In this document: piece after piece, positions 1 through 8,640 of the stretch
Layout: each line of letters opens with the position of its first letter
How positions within the stretch are numbered: position 1 is the first letter of the stretch
DNA from: Bacteroidota bacterium
Lineage (GTDB): Bacteria > Bacteroidota > Bacteroidia > 2-12-FULL-35-15
NCBI GenBank assembly: GCA_005772895.1
Contig: SXIH01000055.1
Location: 1-64,000, forward strand
Length of the DNA: 64,000 nucleotides
Reading direction: 5' to 3'
Position numbers and translations under genes: made by a program
The notes under the pieces: generated by a model
What the model was told of the DNA's origin: nothing
The model's database searches: none
The model's input: the letters and a program-made list of their open reading frames with translations, nothing else

Positions 1-2
1 AA

Positions 3-1004
3 AAAATAAAGGAAGCAAGAACAGAGGAGGAGCTGGGGCAATTTCAAAAAATTATAAATCACCCATTAATGCTTTCTGTTTCTAATGCAAAAAGTTTTGA
101 TTCGAAATATTGCTTTTATCAAACACATTTAATTTATAATCACGCAAAGGGCGATAATCAAGCATGTTTGGAAATTGCACAAAAACAAATGGAATTGCTG
201 GAACAGTTTCCTCAAAAAATTGAAGAAACACCAAAAGTTTATGTAACTGTACTTAATAATATTTTGTTGTGTCAAATACATACACACAACTATAAAAACT
301 TCGATTTAACACTTACAAAACTAAGAGCATTTCCATTAAAATCATTAAGTATTGAAGTAAACCGCTTTGTGAATTCGTATATTTTCGAAATGGTGATGTA
401 TCTTGATACAGGCGATTTTAGTAAAAGCGCTGCTATCAGAGAAGATATTGTAGGTGGATTAAAAAAGTACAGCGACAAGACTACAGCCATTGAAGAAATA
501 ACCTTATTGTATAATTTATTTTATTCATATTTCGGAACAGGAGAGTATTCAAAAGCATTAAAAATCATCAATAAATTATTAAATGAATATGAAAAAGAGT
601 TGCGTTATGATATTCAAAGTGCAGTAAGGATTTTAAATTTAATTCTTCATTATGAATTGGAGAATGGTCGTTTATTAGAGTATAATTCTATATCTGCCTA
701 CCGCTTTCTATATAAAAGTAAGCGGTTGTATAAATTAGAAAAAGTTATTTTGGATTTTTTCAGAAAAAAAATGCATCAAAATTATACTCCGAAGGATCAG
801 ATTGAATCGTTTGTTGAATTGAGGAAAAAATTTGTTGAATTAACAGAAGACCAATACGAAAAGAAAGCTTTTGAGTATTTTGATTATATTTCCTGGTTAG
901 ATGCTCATATTGAAAAAAAATCTTTCGAAGAAGTTGTTAAAGAGAAGTTCAAAACAAAACACCTTGAGAAAGTAGAGAAAAATAAAGGAAACAAAAAACA
1001 ATAA
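3..1004 (+). CDS. TPR-like helical repeat protein, 5' end outside window
   Basis: The reading frame is open from the first bases of the window, reading KEARTEEELGQFQKIINHPL before the first ATG at 69, so the gene almost certainly starts upstream and only about 333 C-terminal residues are visible. They form amphipathic helix pairs of the TPR/solenoid kind, with aromatic residues and small residues at regular spacing, and end in a Lys/Glu-rich tail. There is no enzymatic motif and no transmembrane segment in the visible part. A strong hairpin terminator overlaps the stop codon, so it is the last gene of its transcript. Similar helical proteins are common in Bacteroidota next to stand-alone regulators, but no specific function can be given. 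Confidence 0.7.
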   Translation, partial: KIKEARTEEELGQFQKIINHPLMLSVSNAKSFDSKYCFYQTHLIYNHAKGDNQACLEIAQKQMELLEQFPQKIEETPKVYVTVLNNILLCQIHTHNYKNFDLTLTKLRAFPLKSLSIEVNRFVNSYIFEMVMYLDTGDFSKSAAIREDIVGGLKKYSDKTTAIEEITLLYNLFYSYFGTGEYSKALKIINKLLNEYEKELRYDIQSAVRILNLILHYELENGRLLEYNSISAYRFLYKSKRLYKLEKVILDFFRKKMHQNYTPKDQIESFVELRKKFVELTEDQYEKKAFEYFDYISWLDAHIEKKSFEEVVKEKFKTKHLEKVEKNKGNKKQ

Positions 1005-1030
1005 ACCCCGAAACCTATTCGGGGTTTATT
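1000..1030 (+). terminator. Intrinsic terminator
   Basis: AATAAACCCCGAA (1000-1012) and TTCGGGGTTTATT (1018-1030) are perfect 13-bp arms around a 5-nt loop, followed by GTTTTTATATTTT. The hairpin overlaps the stop of the TPR-like gene and faces the convergent T9SS gene, so it may serve both strands. Confidence 0.85.
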
Positions 1031-1051
1031 GTTTTTATATTTTATGAGGAA

Positions 1052-2749
1052 TTATTTTTTTATCAATTTAACTACTGAGTGGCCTTCATGAGTTTGAATA
1101 TTCACAAAATAAACTCCACAGGGATATTCATTTATTATAACTTCTACTATTTGTATTTCAGAATATAAATCAGAGAAAACGGTATTCCCTAAAACAGAAT
1201 AAACCTCAATTTTTACAGCAGAATATTTTTTCCCTAAATCAATTGAAAAAAATCCTTCGGTAGGATTAGGATAAACTAAAATGCTGGCATTTGAAATATC
1301 TGAAATAGATGTAGTAATTGACTGATCCATTTTGTGTACAAAATTATCAGATGTTCCGGAAGAAGTTATTGTATATGTTCCGGCACCCGGATCACAGTCT
1401 GCTGTCCCTTCAAATACTCCTGTTGTATGTATGTTCCCGGAACCATCAACAAAAATTGAATAAGCTTCATCGCTATTGCTTCCACCAAAAGCGGCAGAAA
1501 GGAGATAATTTCCAGCTGCATCAAGTTTTTGAACAAACACATCATTTCCTCCTGCAGAAATTAAATTTGCAGTCCCTGTTCCGGGATTAAAATCTACAGT
1601 TCCGGAAAATCTACCGGTAGTAAAAACAGAAGACGAAGCAAAACAAATATCATATCCTTTATCATCGCTACCTGCTCCCATTTGTTTAGCCCAACCAAAA
1701 TTTCCTATAACATCAAGTTTGCTAACATAAATATCTTTTAATCCGGCAGAAGTAAAACTGGTTGTTCCTGCTCCCGGATCAAAATCTACAATTGCAGAAA
1801 ATTCTCCGGTTGAATAAACATTTCCGCTTGCATCTGTAACTACAGAATTTCCGATATCATCCGCTGCTCCACCAAATTGTTTTACCCAAGTATGATTTCC
1901 TGAGGCGTCAAGTTTACTTACGAAAATATCTTTTAGTCCATTTGTTGTTAAATTAGCAACAGCTAATCCCGGATCGAAATCACAAATCACTTCAAAGTAG
2001 CCTGTTGTAATTACGTTTCCTGAACCATCTACAGCAATTGCATTTCCTTGTTCAGCTCCAGCTCCTCCAAAACTTTTTGCCCAAACAAAAGCTCCAGCAT
2101 TATCTAATTTTTGTACAAATGCATCATTTCCTCCTGCAGAAGTTAAAGTTGCTGTTCCTGCACCGGGATTAAAATCACCTGAGCCTTGAAACTTTCCTGT
2201 TGTATAAATATTCCCGCTTGCATCAATAGTTAATCCATATCCTTCTTCTGAATCCACTCCGCCCATTAATTTTACCCATAAAAATGTTCCGGCACTGCTT
2301 AGTTTTTCCACAAAAGCATCATAACTTCCACTTGGAGTGATAACATTTACTGTGCTTGTGCCCGGATCCATATCAGCCATTGTGCAAACCATACCTGTTA
2401 TGTAAATATTTCCTGCGGCATCAAGAGCAATAGCATTCCCATTTTCATCGGCAACGCCACCCATTCTGCCGGCCCAAACAAAGTTTCCAGAAGCGTCTAA
2501 TTTTTGAACATAGATGTCGGAGTTTCCTGCTGATGTTAGATTGAATGTTCCGGCACCCGGATCAAAATCCATTGTTCCCCAAAAGTATCCTGTTGTGTAT
2601 ACATTCCCGGAAGCGTCAACAGCAACCGATGCACTTGATTCTCCCAAGCTATTGTTTCCAAAACCTTTTGCCCAAAGCAAAGTTTGAGAATAAACGAACG
2701 GGGAAAGAAAAATAAAAGTAAAAATGGCAAGAGTAGTTTTTAGTTTCAT
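1052..2749 (-). CDS. SBBP beta-propeller repeat protein with T9SS type A sorting domain
   Basis: This is a secreted protein of about 565 residues. I place the start at the ATG at 2749 (MKLKTTLAIFTFIFLSPFVY) because a canonical signal peptide begins there; an ATG ten codons upstream at 2779 is possible. The mature part is seven repeats of about 58-62 residues with the pattern VDASGN(V/I)YTTG-x-F-(D/N)PG-x-(F/A)VQKLDASGNF-WAK-x-(F/M)GG, the SBBP repeat expected to build a seven-bladed propeller. The last about 80 residues (ILVYPNPTEGFFSI through SVVKLIKK) are a type A C-terminal domain that directs export through the type IX secretion system. Ligand unknown; a cell-surface or released role is inferred. 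Confidence 0.85.
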   Translation of the reverse strand: MKLKTTLAIFTFIFLSPFVYSQTLLWAKGFGNNSLGESSASVAVDASGNVYTTGYFWGTMDFDPGAGTFNLTSAGNSDIYVQKLDASGNFVWAGRMGGVADENGNAIALDAAGNIYITGMVCTMADMDPGTSTVNVITPSGSYDAFVEKLSSAGTFLWVKLMGGVDSEEGYGLTIDASGNIYTTGKFQGSGDFNPGAGTATLTSAGGNDAFVQKLDNAGAFVWAKSFGGAGAEQGNAIAVDGSGNVITTGYFEVICDFDPGLAVANLTTNGLKDIFVSKLDASGNHTWVKQFGGAADDIGNSVVTDASGNVYSTGEFSAIVDFDPGAGTTSFTSAGLKDIYVSKLDVIGNFGWAKQMGAGSDDKGYDICFASSSVFTTGRFSGTVDFNPGTGTANLISAGGNDVFVQKLDAAGNYLLSAAFGGSNSDEAYSIFVDGSGNIHTTGVFEGTADCDPGAGTYTITSSGTSDNFVHKMDQSITTSISDISNASILVYPNPTEGFFSIDLGKKYSAVKIEVYSVLGNTVFSDLYSEIQIVEVIINEYPCGVYFVNIQTHEGHSVVKLIKK

Positions 2750-2864
2750 AGATTTATTTTTTAAAGTGTTAGAAAACATATTTTTTAAAAATTAAACAGC
2801 ACAATTCCATCAACCCATTTAAAACAAGTTGAATTTGAAAAAATCAGAATTTGAAAATTATTTT

Positions 2865-3737
2865 TTACTCAGCTTTGCCGCCAAATGAAATGTGCAATCC
2901 AAGATTGACACCAATCGAACTAAATGGCATAAAAAATTTAGTGGATTGATCCGGTTGATTCACATTTGGTGGTGATGAACTATTATAAGTATAGCTATCT
3001 ACAAACTCAATTTCTTTATCATAGGTATCCATAGATGCCATTTGATCCACTCCATCAACAGTATATTTTGTCATAGAGCCTTTTTTCATTGCAAAGTTCT
3101 GATAGTTACCAGCAACTTCTCCAAAAATTCCAATTTTATCGTTCACCATAAAATTTACGCCAATAGCACCATGGAAACCAAGACTCATTCCACCATAATA
3201 TTCCCAGCTTTCATCTGTTACAGTTGATGTTCCTGAAGAGGTGCTTTCAGTATGAGTATCATCATATACCCTTCCACCAACACCCATTATTAATCCCGCT
3301 TTCATAAATGGTTGTAATTTTTTTTCACCTGCTGTCATTCGTATAGTAGGCACAAGTCGGATCATTCTTCCTTTCCAAGTCATTTCAGTTTTTGAACTGC
3401 TCGGGAAAGTAGAAGTGTTAATGTTTTCATCTGTAAAAACATTTTTGCTACCAATTAAGTAACCAATTCCCAATTCAGCACCGATATTTTTGTTGAACAT
3501 GTAACCAGCATATAAACCGGTATTAATTCCTTTTCCCAAAGAAAATGGATGAGATGTAACTGTTTGTGAAGTAGAGGTAGTAGTAACAGTTGTTTTATAA
3601 TCATCAAAAAAGCTTTGTTTGCCAGCGGCAAAACCATACCCACCTCCAATGCCCATATAAACACCTTGTGCTTGAACGGATGAAATAGAAAGTGCTCCAA
3701 CTAAAATGCTTGAAAAAATTAAATGTTTTGTTTTCAT
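2865..3737 (-). CDS. Outer-membrane beta-barrel protein
   Basis: The 290-residue protein starts with a signal peptide (MKTKHLIFSSILVGALSISS, cleavage near VQA-QG). It continues with GVYMGIGGGYGFAAGK and then alternating amphipathic strands rich in aromatic and Gly residues, with hydrophilic Ser/Thr-rich loops. It resembles the small porin-like barrel families (OMP_b-brl) of Bacteroidota. No OmpA peptidoglycan-binding domain follows, so it is a barrel only. It sits on the same strand as the lipoprotein gene upstream, 59 bp away, so co-transcription is possible. The substrate is unknown. Confidence 0.75.
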   Translation of the reverse strand: MKTKHLIFSSILVGALSISSVQAQGVYMGIGGGYGFAAGKQSFFDDYKTTVTTTSTSQTVTSHPFSLGKGINTGLYAGYMFNKNIGAELGIGYLIGSKNVFTDENINTSTFPSSSKTEMTWKGRMIRLVPTIRMTAGEKKLQPFMKAGLIMGVGGRVYDDTHTESTSSGTSTVTDESWEYYGGMSLGFHGAIGVNFMVNDKIGIFGEVAGNYQNFAMKKGSMTKYTVDGVDQMASMDTYDKEIEFVDSYTYNSSSPPNVNQPDQSTKFFMPFSSIGVNLGLHISFGGKAE

Positions 3738-3796
3738 AAAATTTGGGAGTTTTAGTTTATAAATATTTATTTTTTGTTTTAATTGAGATTTATTTT

Positions 3797-4240
3797 TTAT
3801 TGTTTAATAAAAACTTTACCAACATTAATTGCTGAAGTTTTACTTTCGCTATTGTCGCCCACTATCCATAAAAATTCTCCATCAATATCATAATCAATAA
3901 AATAATGATCTTCTTTTGCGATAGGTGCTATCCATAGAAAATCTGCTTTCTTTTGACGGTAGTGCATTTGACCATCTCTGATAATTAACTTTGCTTTTTT
4001 CTTGGTCGTTAGTGTAACTACATTGTGAGGATGAACAAACATAAATCCACAAAGCGTAACTTCTCCATTGTCTTTATCAATGACCAATTTACAACCGGTT
4101 GGATTTTTTGTAGAAGTGCTATCGATTTCTATCCAGGTTCCTTCAATGGATGGCTCAAATAAATCACCTTGACATCCGGATAGAAAAATGCAACATAAAA
4201 AAAGGGGCAGAAAGATTGCTTTTAGTAGTTGTATTTTCAT
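3797..4240 (-). CDS. Small lipoprotein of unknown function
   Basis: The 147-residue product begins with a hydrophobic signal and a lipobox LSGC (Cys at about residue 23), so it should be lipidated and membrane anchored. The mature part, starting QGDLFEPSIEGTWIEIDSTS, has the GTW motif and alternating strands seen in lipocalin-like or META-like small beta proteins of Bacteroidota. It contains no catalytic signature. It lies between an outer-membrane barrel gene and a T9SS cargo gene on the same strand. The assignment as lipoprotein is firm; a lipocalin-like fold is only a guess. Confidence 0.7.
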   Translation of the reverse strand: MKIQLLKAIFLPLFLCCIFLSGCQGDLFEPSIEGTWIEIDSTSTKNPTGCKLVIDKDNGEVTLCGFMFVHPHNVVTLTTKKKAKLIIRDGQMHYRQKKADFLWIAPIAKEDHYFIDYDIDGEFLWIVGDNSESKTSAINVGKVFIKQ

Positions 4241-4280
4241 TTTTTTCAGACTTTATTTATAAGCAGTTAAATAATGTAAA

Positions 4281-4349
4281 GGGGAGATAAGCCTTGTTTC
4301 AAAAGGAAACAAAAAACAATAGCTCTAAACCAAATTGGCTTATCTGCCC
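4281..4349 (-). ncRNA. Possible structured RNA element between two genes
   Basis: GGGGAGATAAGCC (4281-4293) pairs with GGCTTATCTGCCC (4337-4349): 13 positions with a single mismatch. The enclosed part contains a second hairpin, TTGTTTC (4294-4300) with GAAACAA (4306-4312), and an unpaired arm of about 24 nt. It lies 42 bp after the stop of the upstream gene and 40 bp before the lipoprotein start. No T-run follows on the coding strand, so it looks unlike a plain terminator. A leader or processing element is possible. No known RNA family is recognised. Confidence 0.3.
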
Positions 4350-4391
4350 AAAATATTTTTAAAATAAATGAGTAATCGAAGAAAATGATTT

Positions 4392-5771
4392 TTATCTGAA
4401 GGATAATTTTCCTTGCTGGATAATTGTGTTTTTGTTGTCCGAAATTTTGTATATATATAATCCGGAGCTTATTTTATCTCTATCAAAAACAATTTCATTT
4501 TTCACAATACTTGAATTAAATATTTCACGTCCTGTTAAATCATATACAACAAACGAATATATTTCTCCATTCTTTGAATAATCAATCACGCTGTTTTTTA
4601 TAAATAAATGATTTTGTACAGGATTTGGATATAAAACAAATTCTCCTTTTTCAAATTCCATATTTGTTGCTGAAATAAAAGAAGCAGGACTTGGAATCCA
4701 TTCGGCAATAAATGGAGTTGCATTTCCACCAGCTACAGGGAATAAACCACCGGCATATAAAGTGTCGTGCAGAGTTGCTAATGCCAAAACAGTATTGTTA
4801 GTTCCTGAACCTAAAGTTGTCCAGGTTACACCATCCCATTTCCCAATATAACTTGCAGGTGCCAATCCAAGTGAATCTAAATTACCCCCTACAATTAGTT
4901 CATTATTAAATGTGGTGAATGTACATACAGTTGTTGCTCCTGTATAACTACTTGCTCCGCCACCAACGTCTGACCAAATTGTTCCATTCCATTTTGCAAT
5001 ATGATTTACAGGAGTTGCACCTGCTGTTGTAAATGTTCCACCTGCATAAAGGTCACCGTTGTATTCAGTTAAAGTACTTACTGTTGTAGCACCGGTATAA
5101 AATACTCCGCCACCAACATCCGACCAAGAAGTACCGTCCCACTTAGCAATATTTTTTACAACAACTCCACCAGCATCAGTAAACGAACCTCCAACATACA
5201 AATCTGTTCCGTAAACACACAATGAAAATACTGGACCATTTGTTCCAGTTGTTAATGGTTGCCAGTTTGTTCCGTCCCAACGTGCAATATTATTTACCGT
5301 TGTTCCACCTGAATTATTAAATGTTCCACCTGCATAAATATCTCCATTGTATTTTGTCAGTGTACTAACAGTTGTAGCACCGGTATATTCTAAGCCAGAA
5401 CCCAATGGTGACCATACTAATCCATTCCAGCGTGCAATATTTTTTGAAAGTACACCTCCAATATTTGTAAAGGTTCCTCCCGCAACAAGATCAGTCCCAT
5501 CCATTAATAATGACGATATACCAGCTCCCGAAACAATTCCTCCGCCAACCGGAGCCCAGGTAGATCCATCCCATTTAGCAATATCAATTGCGGGAATCCC
5601 ACCAGCTTGGGTAAATACACCACCGGCATATAAAAAATCATTTGTTGTATCAGTTACCAGCGACTGAACAGGCGAGTTCATGCCCGTTCCCACATTGCTC
5701 CATGAATATTGGGCAAAGGAACTCGATTGGATTAGAATCGCTGCAACTATTAGGGAGTATAGTTTTTTCAT
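4392..5771 (-). CDS. WDG-repeat (kelch-like) propeller protein with T9SS type A sorting domain
   Basis: The 459-residue secreted protein has a clear signal peptide (MKKLYSLIVAAILIQSSSFA). About six tandem repeats of 55-60 residues follow, each with LYAGG-x-FT-x-AGG and NIAKWDG-x-W-x-GGG, the pattern of the propeller-like repeats found in many Bacteroidota surface proteins. Residues from about 380 on (FVLYPNPVQNHLFI to IIQQGKLSFR) form a type A sorting domain for the type IX system. Two adjacent repeats share long identical stretches (TGATTVSTLTEYNGDLYAGG), which suggests recent repeat duplication. A -7 box lies 34 bp upstream. Function beyond surface display or release is unknown. Confidence 0.85.
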   Translation of the reverse strand: MKKLYSLIVAAILIQSSSFAQYSWSNVGTGMNSPVQSLVTDTTNDFLYAGGVFTQAGGIPAIDIAKWDGSTWAPVGGGIVSGAGISSLLMDGTDLVAGGTFTNIGGVLSKNIARWNGLVWSPLGSGLEYTGATTVSTLTKYNGDIYAGGTFNNSGGTTVNNIARWDGTNWQPLTTGTNGPVFSLCVYGTDLYVGGSFTDAGGVVVKNIAKWDGTSWSDVGGGVFYTGATTVSTLTEYNGDLYAGGTFTTAGATPVNHIAKWNGTIWSDVGGGASSYTGATTVCTFTTFNNELIVGGNLDSLGLAPASYIGKWDGVTWTTLGSGTNNTVLALATLHDTLYAGGLFPVAGGNATPFIAEWIPSPASFISATNMEFEKGEFVLYPNPVQNHLFIKNSVIDYSKNGEIYSFVVYDLTGREIFNSSIVKNEIVFDRDKISSGLYIYKISDNKNTIIQQGKLSFR

Positions 5772-5804
5772 TTTAATTTATTCTTTGTTTACTTTTTTAT
5801 ACGT

Positions 5805-5812
5805 CAAATTTA
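5805..5812 (-). promoter_or_regulatory. Bacteroidota -7 box
   Basis: On the minus strand this reads TAAATTTG, matching TAnnTTTG, 34 bp before the start of the WDG-repeat gene. A well-spaced -33 TTG is not obvious, so the call is tentative. Confidence 0.4.
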
Positions 5813-6028
5813 TAGAAACGTAAGCAGTATATGGCATCAAAAATAATTAATTATTCATTTCCCAACGCGACTATATTTACATAAATATTTGATAGTCAAT
5901 ACATTAATAAAAATAATTTACAAAACCCAAACAATGATTGGGGAAATTTATTTAGTGAAATCAAGGAAGTTCAATGAAAGAATAGGAATGAATTATAGGT
6001 GAGGGTTTTTAGGCGATGAAAGAAAATA

Positions 6029-6298
6029 TTATTTCTTTTTTTTGTGGTCACTTTTTTTCTTAATGAATTGCTCGTCAAAGTCAAACAATTCCTTTGGCTC
6101 AACTTCAAGAGCGAGAGCAATTACAAACATAGTACTAACACTTGGATTTAGTTTTCCCCGTTCAATCCTCCCAACCTGACTGACAGCTATTCCGGCTTTA
6201 TGGGCTACGTCTTCCTGGGTCATTTTTTTTTCCTTACGCACATCGCGTAAACGATCCCCAATGTAGAGTAAAATGATAGGCTTTTTTATATACGGCAT
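6029..6298 (-). CDS. XRE-family helix-turn-helix regulator
   Basis: This small regulator is about 89 residues from the ATG at 6298; a TTG two codons upstream is less likely. A complete HTH_3 (Cro/C1-type) domain spans about residues 14-70: RLRDVRKEKKMTQEDVAHKA, then GIAVSQVGRIERGKLNPSV with the recognition helix, then FVIALALEVEPKELFDF. A Lys-rich tail closes the protein. It stands alone and is divergent from the response-regulator gene 90 bp away, so the shared intergenic region could hold an operator for either. There is no toxin partner nearby. Target genes are unknown. Confidence 0.85.
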   Translation of the reverse strand: MPYIKKPIILLYIGDRLRDVRKEKKMTQEDVAHKAGIAVSQVGRIERGKLNPSVSTMFVIALALEVEPKELFDFDEQFIKKKSDHKKKK

Positions 6299-6387
6299 AG
6301 ACAAATGTTACTCTTTAAGTTGTATCTCAAAAGAGCAGATTTGCTCTATTCAAAAAAATGTTTTATTATTGATGTTGCATTGGCTAT

Positions 6388-6831
6388 ATGGAAAAAAATA
6401 AAAGGTTGAAATCGTTTAATAGAGTAATGCTAATCGATGATAATTTTATTGACAATTTTGTGCATAAAAAATTATTGGAGAGTTTAAAAATTTCAAATAA
6501 TACTACCGAATTTACAAGCGCCCCCAAAGCAATAGAGTACTTAAAGCTATTCAATTGTTTTGCTATTCAACCAAACAAAAATCACATTGACCTTATTCTT
6601 TTAGATATAAATATGCCCGAAATGGATGGCTGGGGCTTTATCGAAGAATATAAAAAAGCTTGCAACAATGAAAAGTCGAAAACGATTATTATTGTTTTAT
6701 CAAGCTCAGCAAATAAAGTGGATATTGAAAGAAGCCAAGACGAACAATTTTTAAGTGGATTTATTCAAAAGCCACTTACAATGGAGAAATTGTCAAATTG
6801 TTTAGAATCAATTGGACCTACAAAGGAATAA
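6388..6831 (+). CDS. Single-domain response regulator (CheY-like receiver)
   Basis: The 147-residue protein is a receiver domain only. It has the acidic pair Asp17-Asp18 (VMLIDDN), the phospho-acceptor Asp73 in LLDINMPEMDGW, the conserved Ser in VLSSSA and the Lys in FIQKPL. No output domain is present, so it probably acts by protein contact, as CheY-type or Rcp1-type receivers do. No histidine kinase gene is in the window. The stop codon is one base from the stop of the convergent gene, and no terminator hairpin separates them. Confidence 0.9.
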   Translation: MEKNKRLKSFNRVMLIDDNFIDNFVHKKLLESLKISNNTTEFTSAPKAIEYLKLFNCFAIQPNKNHIDLILLDINMPEMDGWGFIEEYKKACNNEKSKTIIIVLSSSANKVDIERSQDEQFLSGFIQKPLTMEKLSNCLESIGPTKE

Positions 6832-6832
6832 T

Positions 6833-8077
6833 TCATTTATTAGCAGCTACCCTAACACTCTGATCTGTCAAAAAAGCTTTTGTTCCTGCTTTAATATTTT
6901 TTTCTTTCATGGATAATTTAAATCCATCGAGTTTTGTTAAATATTCTTGGGCTTTTGTAAAATCTTCTAACCAAACATAAGCTTCTGATAAATCCATCAA
7001 CAAACATTCTGTTACATCTTCATCTATCCGGGCTTTTTTATTGCTTGGGTTGCTTTCTTTCATAGCCGTTTCCCATGTAGTAACTGCTTTTTGTAAATAA
7101 TCTTTTCCTTGTCCGCTTGTTTCTTTTTTCCCAATTATCGCATAAGCATTTTTAGCATTGCTTAGCGCATCTTTGAAATCGTCATATTGCTTTTTTTCAT
7201 TTACATATCCAACAACTACACTTCTGGATTGTTGAACATATCCATAATTATTGTTTATCATTTCGTTGATGGATTTTAAATTGTCGATCACAATTTTTTC
7301 CTGAGTATTGCTAATTTCTGTTGCTTGAGCCGATTTCCAGTAGTTATCTAAATCTGTTTGATTTGCAAAAAACTTGGAGGAATAAGTTGTGAAACCAAGC
7401 GATGGACCATAAGCTTCATCCATCAAAAATTTTCCATCAGGTTGAATTATTTTTAGTTTAACTATATGACGGTAATTGAATTGGTAAACAAATACAGTTG
7501 AATCAACGGTTTTCCCATCACCTCTTTTTATTTGTTTTTTCTGAGTAGTACTTTTTGCTTCATCCTTTTCAAAACCGGATAAATTCATTTGTATAATCAA
7601 AGCTTTTTCCGGAAGTTTGGTAAAGCCTTCCAATTTAATATATGTAGAGGCAAGTAAATCGGGATTGAAAGTTTTTTCTATAACAGTTTCATTTGCTGTA
7701 GCTTTTGTTGGGACAACAGATGCGGGCATTTGCGGGCGGGGAGTTACAGCTTGCTGTTGAGGTGTTAAACGGAACCAAACATTTAAACTGTTTTCATAAG
7801 AAAGCGAATCTTGATTTCGTTTTATCCAATATTGTTTTAAAGCTTGTTGATAATCAGCTTCTGCTTTTGCAGCGGCATTTTGATTTTCAACTTTTTGTTG
7901 CTCAACTTTTGCTAAATAGTCGGCAATAATTAATGGCTGATAGTTCACCACATCTTTGCTCACTGGCTTAAGTGGCAATCTTGTATAATCCACTTTTATG
8001 GTTGAATAGTCGATGTTTTGAGCAATTGCCGTAAAACTAAAAAGGAGAAATAGTGCGAGAGTAATTTTTTTATGCAT
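6833..8077 (-). CDS. Exported protein of unknown function
   Basis: I take the ATG at 8077 (MHKKITLALFLLFSFTAIAQ) as start because a signal peptide begins exactly there; the frame is open 13 codons further upstream. About 414 residues are predicted. The first third contains a Gln/Ala-rich coiled segment (EQQKVENQNAAAKAEADYQQ) and a Pro/Gln stretch. The middle has beta-rich sequence with basic residues. The C-terminal part is helical and TPR-like (LSEAYVWLEDFTKAQEYLTK). No named family is recognised. A well-formed TAnnTTTG promoter lies just upstream. It is probably periplasmic. Confidence 0.7.
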   Translation of the reverse strand: MHKKITLALFLLFSFTAIAQNIDYSTIKVDYTRLPLKPVSKDVVNYQPLIIADYLAKVEQQKVENQNAAAKAEADYQQALKQYWIKRNQDSLSYENSLNVWFRLTPQQQAVTPRPQMPASVVPTKATANETVIEKTFNPDLLASTYIKLEGFTKLPEKALIIQMNLSGFEKDEAKSTTQKKQIKRGDGKTVDSTVFVYQFNYRHIVKLKIIQPDGKFLMDEAYGPSLGFTTYSSKFFANQTDLDNYWKSAQATEISNTQEKIVIDNLKSINEMINNNYGYVQQSRSVVVGYVNEKKQYDDFKDALSNAKNAYAIIGKKETSGQGKDYLQKAVTTWETAMKESNPSNKKARIDEDVTECLLMDLSEAYVWLEDFTKAQEYLTKLDGFKLSMKEKNIKAGTKAFLTDQSVRVAANK

Positions 8078-8113
8078 AATGTTTAGTTTTCGATAAGAAT
8101 ACAATTTGTTTGC

Positions 8114-8145
8114 CAAAAATAAAGTTAGTAATTATTGATTTACAA
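8114..8145 (-). promoter_or_regulatory. Bacteroidota-type promoter
   Basis: On the minus strand, TTG (8145-8143) and TATTTTTG (8121-8114) are separated by 21 bp, close to the -33/-7 pattern of the phylum. The start codon of the exported protein is 37 bp downstream. It overlaps the 3' end of the GNAT gene. Confidence 0.5.
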
Positions 8146-8638
8146 AAAACATTATTTCTTCAGTTTCGTTTGGAAGAAGAATCATTTTTTGAAAGCGAAG
8201 CCCCAGCTTTTCTAACAGAGCGATAGAGCTTTTATTGTTTGAATTGGTTATTCCGGCAATGGTTGTTATTTCTAAGGTTTTTTGAGCATATTCCATTACA
8301 GCTGAAGCAGATTCATATCCGTAACCTTTGCCTTCATATTGTGGCAAAAATGCAAATCCAATGTCTACGTGTTCTAAAAAATCGCGCTTCACAATTCCGC
8401 AGATTCCAATAGGTGTATTATTTTCTTTTAGCTTGGTCAAATAAAATCCAAAGCCAAAAGTTTTATACCCCGGAATGAATCTGTTGACAATATATTTTTT
8501 TGCGTCTTCTGTGGAATGCAAATTTCTGTCGCCAATAAATTTTAACCAGGAAGGGGTGTTGAGTAATTCCAAAATAAATGGAGCATCCTCTTCACAAATT
8601 TCCCTAAGCTCTAGTCGTGATGTAGAAATAATACTCAT
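8132..8638 (-). CDS. GNAT-family N-acetyltransferase (RimJ/RimL-like)
   Basis: The 168-residue protein begins SIISTSRLELREICEEDAPF, the usual N-terminus of RimJ/RimL-type GNAT enzymes that transfer an acetyl group from acetyl-CoA to an amine. The acetyl-CoA pyrophosphate loop is seen as LPQYEGKGYGYESAS (the QxxGxG/A region), followed by NSNNKSSIALLEKLGLRF, the typical helix and last strand. The start lies two bases after the stop of the LRR gene upstream, so the two are probably translated from one message. The substrate cannot be told; ribosomal-protein or small-molecule acetylation are both known in the family. Confidence 0.85.
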   Translation of the reverse strand: MSIISTSRLELREICEEDAPFILELLNTPSWLKFIGDRNLHSTEDAKKYIVNRFIPGYKTFGFGFYLTKLKENNTPIGICGIVKRDFLEHVDIGFAFLPQYEGKGYGYESASAVMEYAQKTLEITTIAGITNSNNKSSIALLEKLGLRFQKMILLPNETEEIMFFVNQ

Positions 8639-8640
8639 AT

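Noticed and set aside
1052-2749. Seven repeats as a DNA-level tandem repeat
   Set aside because: The repeats are conserved as protein (SBBP blades) and diverged as DNA, so they are not a satellite or recombination array.
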